A stretch of 49,518 nt of DNA, taken from Shimia sp. SK013 (GTDB taxonomy: Bacteria; Pseudomonadota; Alphaproteobacteria; Rhodobacterales; Rhodobacteraceae). Positions 16,834-25,620 of this stretch are shown here, piece after piece; the stretch's first letter is position 1, and the number at the start of each line of letters is the position of its first letter. A model generated the notes under the pieces. That model worked only from the letters and a program-made list of their open reading frames with translations. It made no database searches and was not told the origin of the DNA. Both the position numbers and the translations under genes were made by a program. The DNA is taken from contig NZ_LAJH01000019.1 in NCBI RefSeq assembly GCF_001292625.1, forward strand, positions 1 through 49,518, given 5' to 3'.

Positions 16834-17535
16834 TTACTCTTCGTTGTACCTATAACCGATGCCATAGAGCGTCTCAATTGCTGAGAAGTCAGAATCGGCA
16901 GTCCGCATTTTTTTGCGCAAACGCTTGATATGGCTGTCAATTGTGCGGTCATCGACGTAGACCTGATCGTCATAGGCCACGTCCATCAGCTGATCACGGC
17001 TTTTCACAAAACCGGGACGCTGTGCCAAAGCCTGCAACAGCAGGAATTCGGTCACAGTCAGGGTGACGTCCTGGCCCTTCCAGCTTACCGAATGGCGCAG
17101 CGGATCCATGGTCAGCTCACCGCGTTCCATGATCTTTGTGTCTTCGGTATCGCCAACGATCTCACCGTCCATCGCTTCCTGACGGCGCAAAAGCGCGCGG
17201 ATGCGTTCGACCAAAAGGCGCTGCGAGAACGGCTTTTTGACGTAATCGTCCGCGCCCATGCGCAGGCCGAGAACTTCATCAATCTCATCATCTTTGGACG
17301 TCAGGAAAATCACCGGCATCGCGGTCTTCTGTCGCAAACGCTGCAACAGATCCATGCCATCCATGCGCGGCATTTTAATATCCAGAACAGCCATGTCCGG
17401 AAGTTTTTTGTTAAAAGCGTCCAGCGCTTGCTGGCCGTCATTATAGGTTTCTACTTCAAATCCCTCTGCCTCAAGGGTCATAGATACGGACGTCAGGATA
17501 TTCCTGTCGTCGTCCACCAAGGCGATCTTCGACAT
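16834..17535 (-). CDS. chvI: Response regulator ChvI
   Basis: 233 residues: receiver domain with acidic pocket DDD at 8-10, phosphoacceptor Asp52 ([11 protein letters not shown]), Thr/Lys switch residues (LTSKDDE, KKPFSQR), and an OmpR/PhoB winged-helix DNA-binding domain ending [28 protein letters not shown] (given in parts). It heads the operon chvI-chvG-hprK-rapZ-EIIA-ptsH. Divergent pckA starts 374 nt away; in Agrobacterium pckA is under ChvG/ChvI acid control, so regulation across this gap is plausible. Confidence 0.96.
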   Translation of the reverse strand: MSKIALVDDDRNILTSVSMTLEAEGFEVETYNDGQQALDAFNKKLPDMAVLDIKMPRMDGMDLLQRLRQKTAMPVIFLTSKDDEIDEVLGLRMGADDYVKKPFSQRLLVERIRALLRRQEAMDGEIVGDTEDTKIMERGELTMDPLRHSVSWKGQDVTLTVTEFLLLQALAQRPGFVKSRDQLMDVAYDDQVYVDDRTIDSHIKRLRKKMRTADSDFSAIETLYGIGYRYNEE

Positions 17536-17730
17536 CTGTCAGATCCTTATGTTGCTCGTTTTATTGCCTGTTTTTTGCGCCAGTATGCGCATTAGGGACT
17601 CCGGCAATCAATGTAAAAGTGCGATTCGCGTCTTATTTCGCCCTCATTTGGCCTCAAATTCACTTCCGAATGGCTAATTTGTCTCACTTTTGTTGCGCAA
17701 ATTGGCAGCCGTGCGCCAATAGGAACATTT

Positions 17731-17762
17731 GATTGCGCTAACCTGCACTTGATTGCGCTAAC
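17731..17762 (+). promoter_or_regulatory. Two exact GATTGCGCTAAC sites upstream of pckA
   Basis: The 12-mer occurs at 17731-17742 and 17751-17762, 20 bp apart (about two helical turns, same face), 148-179 nt before pckA. The same 12-mer sits upstream of etfBA. Tandem phased sites suggest cooperative binding of a dimeric LacI-type regulator; as I recall CceR, which activates gluconeogenic genes in Rhodobacter, recognises a TTAGCGCTAA-like core. Confidence 0.55.
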
Positions 17763-17821
17763 TGCGTCAAAGCCTCCTGTTCATCCTTGGAAACCACATG
17801 TTAAGACCGCCATGTCACGCT

Positions 17822-17858
17822 TCGGAACGATTGAACGCGCAAGATTATTTCGTTCCGA
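17822..17858 (+). promoter_or_regulatory. Inverted repeat in the pckA leader
   Basis: TCGGAACGA (17822-17830) and TCGTTCCGA (17850-17858) are perfect 9-bp complements around a 19-nt spacer, ending 51 nt before the pckA start. It could be a stem-loop in the 5' UTR or an operator. The remainder of 17536-17909 holds the divergent promoters of chvI and pckA and no gene. Confidence 0.45.
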
Positions 17859-17909
17859 GGCCTTAAAAGGACCGCCGCCAACTCGCATGCGGCTACAGGA
17901 GTGTAAAAA

Positions 17910-19508
17910 ATGACATTTGGACGGGTAAACCCGAACTTCCGCCTACAAGATCAAGGGATCGAAGGTCTGGGAAATGTCTATTACAACTTTATGGAGCCTG
18001 CCCTGATCGAGAACGCGCTCAAGCGTGGCGAGGGCACTCTGGGCAATGGCGGCACATTCCTTGTCAGCACCGGTGAATTCACCGGCCGTTCGCCCAAGGA
18101 CAAATTCACCGTCCGCACCCCCACCACCGAAGACACCATCTGGTGGGACAACAACGCCCCAATGGAACCAGAGGCGTTTGATCGCCTGCACGCCGACATG
18201 CTCGAGCACATGAAGGGTGGCGAATACTTTGTGCAGGATCTGACAGCCGGCGCCGACCCGACCCATGCAATCAACGTGCGTGTGGTGAACGAATTGGCAT
18301 GGCACAACCTCTTCATCCGCCACCTGCTGCGTCGCCCCGACCGCGACGCGTTGGACACATTTGTCGCGGACTACACGATCATCAACTGCCCGACGTTCCA
18401 GGCTGATCCCGAACGGCACGGCTGCCGCTCCGAGACAGTGATTGCCGTGAACATCGACAAAAAGATGATCCTGATTGGCAACACCGAATACGCGGGCGAA
18501 AACAAGAAATCCGTCTTTGGCCTTCTGAACTATATCTTGCCGGAAAAAGGCATCATGCCGATGCACTGTTCCGCCAACCATGCCAAAGGCAACCCAGTCG
18601 ACAGCGCCGTGTTCTTCGGCCTGTCCGGCACTGGCAAGACCACCCTGTCCGCAGATCCCAACCGCACGTTGATCGGCGATGACGAGCACGGCTGGTCTGA
18701 TCGCGGCACGTTTAACTTCGAAGGCGGCTGCTACGCCAAGACCATCGGCCTCAATCCTGAGGCCGAGCCTGAAATCTACGCCACCACGCAGATGTTCGGC
18801 ACCGTGATCGAGAACATGGTCTATGATGAAGACACCAAGGAGCTCGACTTTGAAGACAGCAGCCTGACCGAGAACATGCGCTGCGCCTATCCGCTGGAGT
18901 CGATCCCGAACGCGTCAGACAACGGCCTTGGCGGCCACCCCAAGAACGTGATCATGCTGACCTGCGATGCATTCGGTGTACTGCCTCCGGTGGCCCGCCT
19001 GACACCCGCGCAGGCTGAATATCACTTCCTGTCGGGCTTCACCGCCAAAATGGCTGGCACCGAGCGTGGCGTGACCGAACCGTCGCCCGCCTTCTCAACC
19101 TGCTTTGGCGCGCCCTTCATGCCCCGTCGTCCAGAAGCTTACGGTGCCCTGCTGCGCCAAAAGATTGCCGAGCACGGCACCACCTGCTGGCTGGTCAACA
19201 CTGGCTGGACCGGTGGCGCATATGGCACAGGCTCGCGTATGCCGATCAAAGCCACCCGCGCTTTGCTGACCGCAGCGCTCGACGGCTCGCTGAACCACGT
19301 TGAGTTCCGCAAAGACGCCAACTTCGGCTTCGAAGTGCCTGTTTCTGTGCCTGGCGTTGATGACAGCCTGCTCGATCCCCGCAGCACATGGGGTGACAAA
19401 GACGCCTACGACGCCCAAGCCGCCAAGCTGGTAGGCATGTTTGCCGACAACTTCGAGCAATACCTGCCCTACATCGACGCAGACGTGAAAGCGGCTGCAA
19501 TCGGCTAA
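17910..19508 (+). CDS. pckA: Phosphoenolpyruvate carboxykinase (ATP)
   Basis: 532 residues. P-loop [14 protein letters not shown] is at residues 237-250; the N-terminal [13 protein letters not shown] substrate-binding segment, the metal-site stretch [21 protein letters not shown] (in parts) and the C-terminal [15 protein letters not shown] adenine region are intact. It converts oxaloacetate plus ATP to phosphoenolpyruvate, the first step of gluconeogenesis. The start follows CAGGAG by 8 nt. Regulation is suggested by the two GATTGCGCTAAC sites and by the divergent chvI gene. A strong terminator follows 20 nt after the stop. Confidence 0.98.
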   Translation: MTFGRVNPNFRLQDQGIEGLGNVYYNFMEPALIENALKRGEGTLGNGGTFLVSTGEFTGRSPKDKFTVRTPTTEDTIWWDNNAPMEPEAFDRLHADMLEHMKGGEYFVQDLTAGADPTHAINVRVVNELAWHNLFIRHLLRRPDRDALDTFVADYTIINCPTFQADPERHGCRSETVIAVNIDKKMILIGNTEYAGENKKSVFGLLNYILPEKGIMPMHCSANHAKGNPVDSAVFFGLSGTGKTTLSADPNRTLIGDDEHGWSDRGTFNFEGGCYAKTIGLNPEAEPEIYATTQMFGTVIENMVYDEDTKELDFEDSSLTENMRCAYPLESIPNASDNGLGGHPKNVIMLTCDAFGVLPPVARLTPAQAEYHFLSGFTAKMAGTERGVTEPSPAFSTCFGAPFMPRRPEAYGALLRQKIAEHGTTCWLVNTGWTGGAYGTGSRMPIKATRALLTAALDGSLNHVEFRKDANFGFEVPVSVPGVDDSLLDPRSTWGDKDAYDAQAAKLVGMFADNFEQYLPYIDADVKAAAIG

Positions 19509-19528
19509 GCTTGACGACAGACGAATTC

Positions 19529-19558
19529 AAAAAGCCCCGGCGAAAGCTGGGGCTTTTT
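19529..19558 (+). terminator. Bidirectional terminator between pckA and chrA
   Basis: AAAAAGCCCC-CGGCGAAAGCT-type loop-GGGGCTTTTT gives a 10-bp stem with A- and T-runs on both sides, between the convergent pckA and chrA stops, so it can serve both. Confidence 0.9.
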
Positions 19559-19596
19559 CGTTGGGTCCGTCCGCCAAGCACCAAGTATATCCGGCG

Positions 19597-20889
19597 TCAG
19601 ATCAACAGTCGCAAACCAGCGCCAAGAAGCGCCGCGACGAATAGAACCCTGATGATACCCCAGTGCAACCGAAAGGCCAAAAACCCGCTAATAAGGAACA
19701 GGGCTACAGTGAGCCATTCGACGGTTTCAATGTCCGGCCTCCAAAGCGTGATGGGCCCAAGCTTCTGCTGACTGACGTCAGCGAACAACACATGCATCGC
19801 GAACCAGATCGAGAGATTTAGGATGACACCAACGACTGCGGCTGTGATCGCCTTGAGGGCTCCTCGCAGCCTCGGTTGGCTTGATATCCATTCGATGTAA
19901 GGGGCACCGGCAAAAATCCAGAGAAAGCACGGCGCGAAGGTGACCCATAGAGCCACCACAGCAGCGCTCAGCCCAAGAAGAAGCCCGCCCTCTTTGAACC
20001 CTGCAAGAAACCCGACGAATTGCGTGACCAGAATAAGCGGCCCGGGCGTTGTTTCGGCCAAGCCGAGCGCATCGACAACCTCCCCCGCTGTCAACCAGCC
20101 GAAGTGCCCCACAACATCCTGCGCCATATAGGCGAGGACCGCGTAGGCACCGCCAAAGGTCACAACGGCAAGTGTCGAGAAGAACGTGCCGACTTCGACC
20201 AGAAGTTCCGGCGCGCCCGAACTCGCGAGCGCGATCAGCGGCAAAAGCCAGATCGCCAGCCACAGGACAATTGTGCCACTGGTCTTGCGGACCGACACAT
20301 GCGCGGTGCCAATGGTCTGCCCATCCGCATCCGGAGTTCCCATGAACCAGCCAAACACCCCCGCAATAAGCACGATCAGCGGGTATGGAATGGACAGAAA
20401 GAACAACCCGACAAACGTCATCCCGGCAATGATCCAGTGTACGCGCTGCGAAAGCGCCTTTTTCGCGACCCGCATCAGCGCCTCGACCACGATCACCAGA
20501 ACGGCTGCCTTGATGCCATAAAACAAAGCCTCTACGAGGGGCACGTTCCCATAGATGCTGTAAATCGCCGCCAGCATCATGATCACAACAGCACCGGGCA
20601 ATACAAACAACAGCCCCGCGATCAGACCCCCTCGCGTGCCATGCAACCGCCACCCGGCATAGGTTGCCAATTGCATCGCCTCCGGGCCGGGCAAGAGCAT
20701 ACAAAAGCTCAACGCATTCAGGAATTGCTGCTCAGAAAGCCAACTGCGGTCCTCGACGATCTCCTTATGCATAAGCGCGATCTGGGCCGCCGGACCTCCG
20801 AACGACAGAATACCGATCTTCCACCAAACCTGTGTCGCTTCCCCAAGCGTCGGGGTTTCATCCACCCGCACGTCATTGGATAAACTCAT
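19597..20889 (-). CDS. chrA: Chromate efflux transporter, two-domain
   Basis: 430 residues with two homologous CHR domains. The first has FGGPAAQIALMH and LLPGPEAMQLATYAGWR; the second has FGGAYAVLAYMAQ and AETTPGPLILVTQFVGF. About ten to twelve hydrophobic helices place it in the inner membrane. Long-chain ChrA proteins expel chromate; some members move other oxyanions. It lies 3 nt after chrB and completes a two-gene chromate module. The module sits between central-metabolism genes and the phosphonate locus, which would fit acquisition by transfer, though base composition is not obviously different by eye. Confidence 0.93.
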   Translation of the reverse strand: MSLSNDVRVDETPTLGEATQVWWKIGILSFGGPAAQIALMHKEIVEDRSWLSEQQFLNALSFCMLLPGPEAMQLATYAGWRLHGTRGGLIAGLLFVLPGAVVIMMLAAIYSIYGNVPLVEALFYGIKAAVLVIVVEALMRVAKKALSQRVHWIIAGMTFVGLFFLSIPYPLIVLIAGVFGWFMGTPDADGQTIGTAHVSVRKTSGTIVLWLAIWLLPLIALASSGAPELLVEVGTFFSTLAVVTFGGAYAVLAYMAQDVVGHFGWLTAGEVVDALGLAETTPGPLILVTQFVGFLAGFKEGGLLLGLSAAVVALWVTFAPCFLWIFAGAPYIEWISSQPRLRGALKAITAAVVGVILNLSIWFAMHVLFADVSQQKLGPITLWRPDIETVEWLTVALFLISGFLAFRLHWGIIRVLFVAALLGAGLRLLI

Positions 20890-20892
20890 GAT

Positions 20893-21711
20893 CTATCCCC
20901 TCGCCGACGCGGCAGGCCAGTCGTGTCCTTCGGCCGTCGCATCGCGCGCCCATCGATAGAATGCATCATAAAGAACCATGCCAACTTCGAGTTGTTCTAG
21001 GTCGTCGCGATACATTCGCGACAGGCCCAATGAGGCGGCAAGAAGCCCTGCTGTTTCAGGGGCCAGATCATGCCTGTTGGTGTCGGCTCCGCGAACGATT
21101 AAGGCCAATCGCTCTAACGCTTTATGTGTAATGCCAAATTCTTCAACCATTGTATCGAATGTGCATTTTTCGCCGCGATGGCTCCAGAACACGTCTTCGA
21201 TGTCGAACGGCGTCGCATTAAAACGTTCCGCCACATTGGAGACTTGCGAGGCTGCGACGAAAAGTATTTGGGCGTTTGGATCGATAAACCGGCGAATAAG
21301 CCAGGGACAGGCGATCCGGTCGATCTTTGGCCTGTGTCGCGTGACCCAGACCGTGCGCCCGCTGGCATCAAGCGGTGGGAGCTTTTCAGCAAGAACCATC
21401 GGATGTCCGGCATCCCTCCATGCGAACTGGCCGCCTTCAAGGACTTCCGCCTTCACACCGGCTGATCGCAACAACGCTGCAGCACCCTGGCTGATCTTCA
21501 GGCCCTTCTGACAATAGATGACAACAGAACGGCCCACGAGTGCGTCGGCAAGGTCAAGAACGTCTAGAAAGGGATGACGGACCGCGCCGGGGATCAGGTG
21601 CGGGTCCGCTTCGAAATCTGCATCGATGCGCACATCTAAAAGCACGGGGCAATCTGGTGTGCCCACCAAGCGGGCCAATGTCGAAACGGGGATTTCATTG
21701 TATGACGCCAT
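20893..21711 (-). CDS. chrB: Rhodanese-ChrB fusion, chromate resistance protein
   Basis: 272 residues from ATG 21711, which has a strong AAGGAGG 8 nt upstream; the frame is open for 98 further codons but without a ribosome site. Residues 1-105 are a rhodanese domain with an active-site-like loop CQKGLKIS (Cys, with Gly and Ser in place). Residues about 125-265 are the C-terminal ChrB domain (VTRHRPKIDRIACPWLIRRF, then FDTMVEEFGI). ChrB proteins sense chromate or support resistance; classical ChrB regulators have a DNA-binding N-terminus, which is replaced by rhodanese here. A thiol role in handling chromate is inference. Confidence 0.9.
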   Translation of the reverse strand: MASYNEIPVSTLARLVGTPDCPVLLDVRIDADFEADPHLIPGAVRHPFLDVLDLADALVGRSVVIYCQKGLKISQGAAALLRSAGVKAEVLEGGQFAWRDAGHPMVLAEKLPPLDASGRTVWVTRHRPKIDRIACPWLIRRFIDPNAQILFVAASQVSNVAERFNATPFDIEDVFWSHRGEKCTFDTMVEEFGITHKALERLALIVRGADTNRHDLAPETAGLLAASLGLSRMYRDDLEQLEVGMVLYDAFYRWARDATAEGHDWPAASARG

Positions 21712-22040
21712 AAAGCATCCTCCTTGAACAGGTTGGAAGGATGCAAGTTTGGGCTGGCGCCTCACGAGGTTCTTGCAGACCCCTGAACCATTTTTGTAAA
21801 CGCGGGTTTCGCAACCGTCAACCTCCCGAGCAGACCTCCGCCACCTTGCAAAGTAGACGCAGAGACGGCGCAATGTGAGCGTTTTCTGCAAGCGGCCTAA
21901 CGTCTTCTTCTGTGCGTGTCTGACTCCGCACCAAATCCGGTTGCTACCTGCTCTTTTTAGGGCGATCTCGCACCGCCAAACGGGCCTTAACCCTGTCCGT
22001 GACAATAGACTTCAAATGCCACAGCGCCTAATCTCGTTTT
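21712..22040. other. Non-coding gap between chrB and the GNAT gene
   Basis: 329 nt containing the divergent promoters of chrB and the acetyltransferase. The chrB frame remains open on the minus strand to 22005, but the extension is rich in Arg, Cys and Trp and looks non-coding. I see no RNA gene, terminator or repeat here. Confidence 0.5.
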
Positions 22041-22523
22041 ATGCATATTCGCCCTGAAACGCCCGGTGACATAACGGCCATCCGCGACCTGACCGACGCA
22101 GCCTTTGGCCAGCCGGACGAAGCCCGACTTGTCGACCTGTTGCGCGAAAACGGTGATGCAGCGATTTCGCTCGTGGCAGAAGATGCCGGTCACATCATCG
22201 GCCATGTGATGTTCTCGCCCATGGCCGCACCGATCCGCGCCTTGGGCCTCGCGCCAGTCTCCGTCGCCCCCGATCACCAGAAACAAGGCATCGGCGCGCA
22301 GCTCATCCGCCGCGGCCTCTCCCAAGCGCAAATGGACGGCTGGCAAGCCAGCTTTGTTTTGGGCAACCCGGACTACTATACACGTTTTGGTTACGCGGTG
22401 GACACCGCCAAAGGCTTCACCAACGTCTTTGCCGGGCCCTACTTCATGGCGCTCGAGCTGACACCCGGTGCGCTAAAGACGCCTTTCGCGGTGTCCTACG
22501 CCGCCGCCTTTGACCAACTTTAA
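22041..22523 (+). CDS. GNAT-family N-acetyltransferase
   Basis: 160 residues, YhbS-like. The acetyl-CoA loop is in VAPDHQKQGIGAQLIRRGL (Q/RxxGxG type), followed by the family motif LGNPDYYTRFGY. The acceptor is unknown. It converges on phnM, with the two coding regions overlapping by 4 nt at their stops. C-P lyase loci can include the aminoalkylphosphonate acetyltransferase PhnO, but this protein lacks obvious PhnO resemblance beyond the fold, so the name is not used. Confidence 0.85.
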   Translation: MHIRPETPGDITAIRDLTDAAFGQPDEARLVDLLRENGDAAISLVAEDAGHIIGHVMFSPMAAPIRALGLAPVSVAPDHQKQGIGAQLIRRGLSQAQMDGWQASFVLGNPDYYTRFGYAVDTAKGFTNVFAGPYFMALELTPGALKTPFAVSYAAAFDQL

Positions 22524-23665
22524 GCCGCCCGCACCCCTTTGTGCCACACGGCCCGCAACGCAGGGACACCTTCGGTCAATCTAAATCGGATCAGGTCAGC
22601 TTGCAGTCCCACCTCCAAGCGCCCGCGATCCGTCAAATTGGTGTATTCCGCAGGCGCGGCCGTAACCGTGCGCAGCCCCTTGGCCATGTCACCCCATTGA
22701 TTGCCAAGCATGACAGCGCCGAACAACAAAGACGACGGCACATAATCTGAGGACAAAATGTCCAACAGGCCTTTCTCCGCCAACTCCATCGCCGCGACGT
22801 TGCCCGAATGGGAACCGCCGCGCACAAGGTTTGGCCCGCCCATGATATTGGCAATACCGTGGTGGTGGTTCGCCTTTGCGGCCTCAACCGTGGTTGGGAA
22901 CTCCGCCAAGCGAATGCCATAGCCCGCCGATGTGGCCACCTGAGCGGCCGTCGTGTCGTCGTGGCTTGCCAAAACGGCGCCAAACCGCTCGGCAGCAGCA
23001 ACAGTTGCGCGTTCGTGTTTGTGTCCGAACGCGTCATGCAGCCCGACAAGAAACGCCATGTAGTCGTCAAACCCATCCGCATCCATCGCGTACTTGCCGC
23101 GAATATAGGCCTCAAACTTCGACAGGTCCGTGAACTGGCGCTGGCCCGGCGTGTGATCCATCAAACTCACAATGCCGATACGATCTTCGGCGCCGAACTC
23201 TTCCAACTCCTCCACCAATGTCTCCGAACAGGTTTCGGCACGCAGGTGAATGTGATGACTGATCCGCAACCCGCCGCTGTCGCGCATCGACAGGATTTCG
23301 CTCGCAACCGAACGCGCGTACTTGCCGTATTTCTTGCTTGGATCGCTCAAGATCGACCCGACGCGCAGCGCATCAAACACCGTCGTGATGCCAACACTCG
23401 CCAGTTCGGCGTCATGCGCCACAATCGCCGCCTGATGCGGCCAATCCACTTTGGGACGCGGTCGCATGTGGCGCTCAAGGTTGTCGGTGTGCAACTCGAC
23501 CAGACCCGGAGCGACATAGTCCCCCTCGCAGTCCTGCGCGCCTCTCGGCACGGCGGCCCCTTGGTCCATCTCAACGATCACTCCGTCGCGCACAACGATA
23601 GACCCGGTTACGGTCTCGTTGGGCAAAACAAGGGTGGCATTTGCAAGGATCATCTCTTGTGTCAT
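22520..23665 (-). CDS. phnM: Ribose 1-methylphosphonate 5-triphosphate diphosphatase, canonical copy
   Basis: About 381 residues, amidohydrolase fold. The metal-site region VELHTDNLERHMRPRPKVDW matches E. coli PhnM closely, as do ASVGITTVFDAL and SSDYVPSSLLFGAVML. PhnM removes pyrophosphate from the triphosphate intermediate to give the substrate of PhnJ. The start is placed at ATG 23665; an ATG eight codons earlier (23689) and one four codons later are possible, with no clear ribosome site for any. It is separated from phnN by the oppositely oriented DUF1045 gene. A second, divergent PhnM is at 30339. Confidence 0.93.
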   Translation of the reverse strand: MTQEMILANATLVLPNETVTGSIVVRDGVIVEMDQGAAVPRGAQDCEGDYVAPGLVELHTDNLERHMRPRPKVDWPHQAAIVAHDAELASVGITTVFDALRVGSILSDPSKKYGKYARSVASEILSMRDSGGLRISHHIHLRAETCSETLVEELEEFGAEDRIGIVSLMDHTPGQRQFTDLSKFEAYIRGKYAMDADGFDDYMAFLVGLHDAFGHKHERATVAAAERFGAVLASHDDTTAAQVATSAGYGIRLAEFPTTVEAAKANHHHGIANIMGGPNLVRGGSHSGNVAAMELAEKGLLDILSSDYVPSSLLFGAVMLGNQWGDMAKGLRTVTAAPAEYTNLTDRGRLEVGLQADLIRFRLTEGVPALRAVWHKGVRAA

Positions 23666-23717
23666 GTGGGTGTCACGCATTCTTGGCATTCGCTGTCAAA
23701 AGGTTGAAAGAGTCATC

Positions 23718-24401
23718 ATGCAGTTCCGAAGATACGGCATTTACTACACACCGTGCCCCGGCGCATTGGCTGATTTTGGTGCGGCTTGGTTGGGTTGGGA
23801 CGTGACCACCGGCGCGGACGTGGCGCATCCCGATGTGGACGGACTGCCTCTGCCGGTCACTGAGATCACCGCGACGCCGCGCAAGTACGGCCTGCACGGA
23901 ACGATCAAACCGCCGTTCTTTCTGGCGGACGGCACGCAGATCGATGACCTGGCACAAACTTTCGCAACGCTCTGCACCCGCCTCGCACCGATCACGCTTG
24001 ATGGCTTGGTGCTTGCGCGTCTCGGCAGCTTCATCGCACTGAAAATTGATGGCGATCAGACGGCGCTTGCGGATCTCGCAGGTACGGTGGTCCGCGACCT
24101 TGACAACTTTCGTGCCCCGCCAACCAAAGCCGAGTTGGAACGCCGCCGCAAATCCAGCCTTTCCGCCCGCCAAGATGCGCTTCTGACGCAATGGGGTTAT
24201 CCCTATGTGATGGACGAGTTCCGCTTCCACATCACCCTGTCCGGTCGCGTTGGCAAAAACGCCGAGGCCACGATTGCAGCGCTGACGCCGCACGTGACCC
24301 CGATTTTGCCAAACCCGTTTGTGGTCAACAGTCTCACCCTCGTGGGCGAGGACGACGCAGGAATGTTTCACGAAATCCAACGTCATACCCTCACCGGCTG
24401 A
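23718..24401 (+). CDS. DUF1045 phosphonate-associated protein, 2H phosphoesterase-like
   Basis: 227 residues from ATG 23718. Two H-x-T/S motifs, LHGTIKPPF near residue 60 and FHITLSG near residue 175, mark the 2H phosphoesterase fold. DUF1045 proteins occur next to C-P lyase genes, and the fold suggests hydrolysis or transfer on a cyclic or phosphodiester intermediate; 5-phosphoribosyl 1,2-cyclic phosphate, the PhnJ product, is an obvious candidate substrate (inference). It runs opposite to the phn genes around it, is divergent from phnM by 52 nt, and overlaps the end of phnN by 19 nt. Confidence 0.85.
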   Translation: MQFRRYGIYYTPCPGALADFGAAWLGWDVTTGADVAHPDVDGLPLPVTEITATPRKYGLHGTIKPPFFLADGTQIDDLAQTFATLCTRLAPITLDGLVLARLGSFIALKIDGDQTALADLAGTVVRDLDNFRAPPTKAELERRRKSSLSARQDALLTQWGYPYVMDEFRFHITLSGRVGKNAEATIAALTPHVTPILPNPFVVNSLTLVGEDDAGMFHEIQRHTLTG

Positions 24402-24928
24402 AGCGCGGCCAAAGCCCGCGCAACGGTCTCCTCAAGCGCGCCGTCATTGGAAATTTCAATCACATCCGCGCCCTGCGGTTGTTCACTGGCAGCCCGCTCC
24501 AAACGGCCTTCAATCTCTTTTGCGCTCTCGCGTCCCCGCGCCGCCAACCGCGCCGCCAAAGTTGGAATGTCGGCTGTTAAAGAGAGTACCGCAAAATTGT
24601 CAAATGCCGTGCGCGCCTTGTCGAGAATGCTGCGCGACAAGTTCACCAACACAACCGCGTCCGCGTCCTCAACCGCCAGCCCGTCACGCGGCACGCCATA
24701 ATGCAGCCCATGCGCGGCCCACCACAGCGCAAAAGCGTCTTGCGCGACCAATGCATCAAACTCCGCCTCGGTCGCACCAACCGAGTTTTCACCGCCCGCG
24801 CCGGCCGCCCGTGTGATCACCCGCCGAACCAGCCGCACCCGTGCGTCCGCCGCTGACAAGGCTTCCATCACGGTATCCTTGCCGACGCCGGATGGCCCGA
24901 CAACACCGATCACGCGCACCGTCATCAT
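24383..24928 (-). CDS. phnN: Ribose 1,5-bisphosphate phosphokinase
   Basis: 181 residues, guanylate-kinase-like fold. Walker A GPSGVGKDT is at residues 11-19; RLVRRVITRAAGAGGEN and VLVNLSRSILDKAR follow. It makes PRPP from ribose 1,5-bisphosphate at the end of the C-P lyase route. It overlaps phnL by 4 nt (ATGA), so it is the last gene of the phnGHIJKLN run. Confidence 0.94.
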   Translation of the reverse strand: MMTVRVIGVVGPSGVGKDTVMEALSAADARVRLVRRVITRAAGAGGENSVGATEAEFDALVAQDAFALWWAAHGLHYGVPRDGLAVEDADAVVLVNLSRSILDKARTAFDNFAVLSLTADIPTLAARLAARGRESAKEIEGRLERAASEQPQGADVIEISNDGALEETVARALAALQPVRV

Positions 24929-25617
24929 GCAGCCCCCGCCGTCAAACCTGGAGTATAGATCGACACGTCAATCTCATGATCGCAAACCCGCGCCCGCGCT
25001 GCCTCATCGTGAAAAATGCCAACGATGGCAGCTCCCCGCGCCTTTGCCTCTTCTATGAGGTTCAGTACCGTCTCGCGGTTGGTTGCATCCAAACTCGCAG
25101 TCGGCTCATCCAGCAACATCGCCGGATAGTCGTGCGCAAACCCGCGCGCGATGTTCACGCGCTGCTGCTCGCCGCCTGAAAAGGATGTTGGCGACAACGA
25201 CCACAGCCTTTCGGGAATATTCAACCGCGCCAACAGCTCTCGCGCTTTGGCCCGCGCTGCTTCACTTTCGGCCCCCACCGCCAACAACGGCTCCGCCACC
25301 ACATCCACGGTTGGCACACGCGGCACCACGCGCAGAAACTGGCTCACATAGCCCAGCACGTCACGCCGCAACGCCAAAATCTCGCGTGGTTCCGACTGCA
25401 CGACGTCCACGCCGTCCACCACAATCGACCCGCCCGCAGCGAGATAGTTGCCGTATATCATCCGCATCAACGTCGACTTGCCAGCACCCGACGCGCCGGT
25501 CAACGCCACGCACTCACCGGGCGCCACCACCAACTCTGCGCCGTGCATCACCGGAATGACTGCGCCACCCTGATTGTGCAGGGTGAATGTCTTGCTGAGG
25601 TTCCTGATCTCGATCAT
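24925..25617 (-). CDS. phnL: C-P lyase ABC-type ATPase PhnL
   Basis: 230 residues. Walker A GASGAGKST, signature FSGGEQQRVNIARGF and Walker B AMLLDEPTASLD are present. It has no transmembrane partner; PhnK and PhnL associate with the C-P lyase core rather than a transporter, PhnI/PhnL taking part in the nucleobase-displacement step. A GGAAG ribosome site directly upstream is the last part of the repeat element at 25621-25688. Confidence 0.94.
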   Translation of the reverse strand: MIEIRNLSKTFTLHNQGGAVIPVMHGAELVVAPGECVALTGASGAGKSTLMRMIYGNYLAAGGSIVVDGVDVVQSEPREILALRRDVLGYVSQFLRVVPRVPTVDVVAEPLLAVGAESEAARAKARELLARLNIPERLWSLSPTSFSGGEQQRVNIARGFAHDYPAMLLDEPTASLDATNRETVLNLIEEAKARGAAIVGIFHDEAARARVCDHEIDVSIYTPGLTAGAA

Positions 25618-25620
25618 CAG

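Noticed and set aside
15299..16855. A 518-codon open frame on the plus strand opposite chvG
   Set aside because: Its translation is Ser/Arg/Thr/Pro-rich with no motif, as expected for the antisense of a GC-rich gene; chvG on the other strand has complete histidine kinase motifs.
22041..22523. Naming the GNAT gene phnO
   Set aside because: Only the general acetyltransferase fold and a YhbS-like LGNPDYYTRFGY motif are visible, with no feature specific to PhnO.
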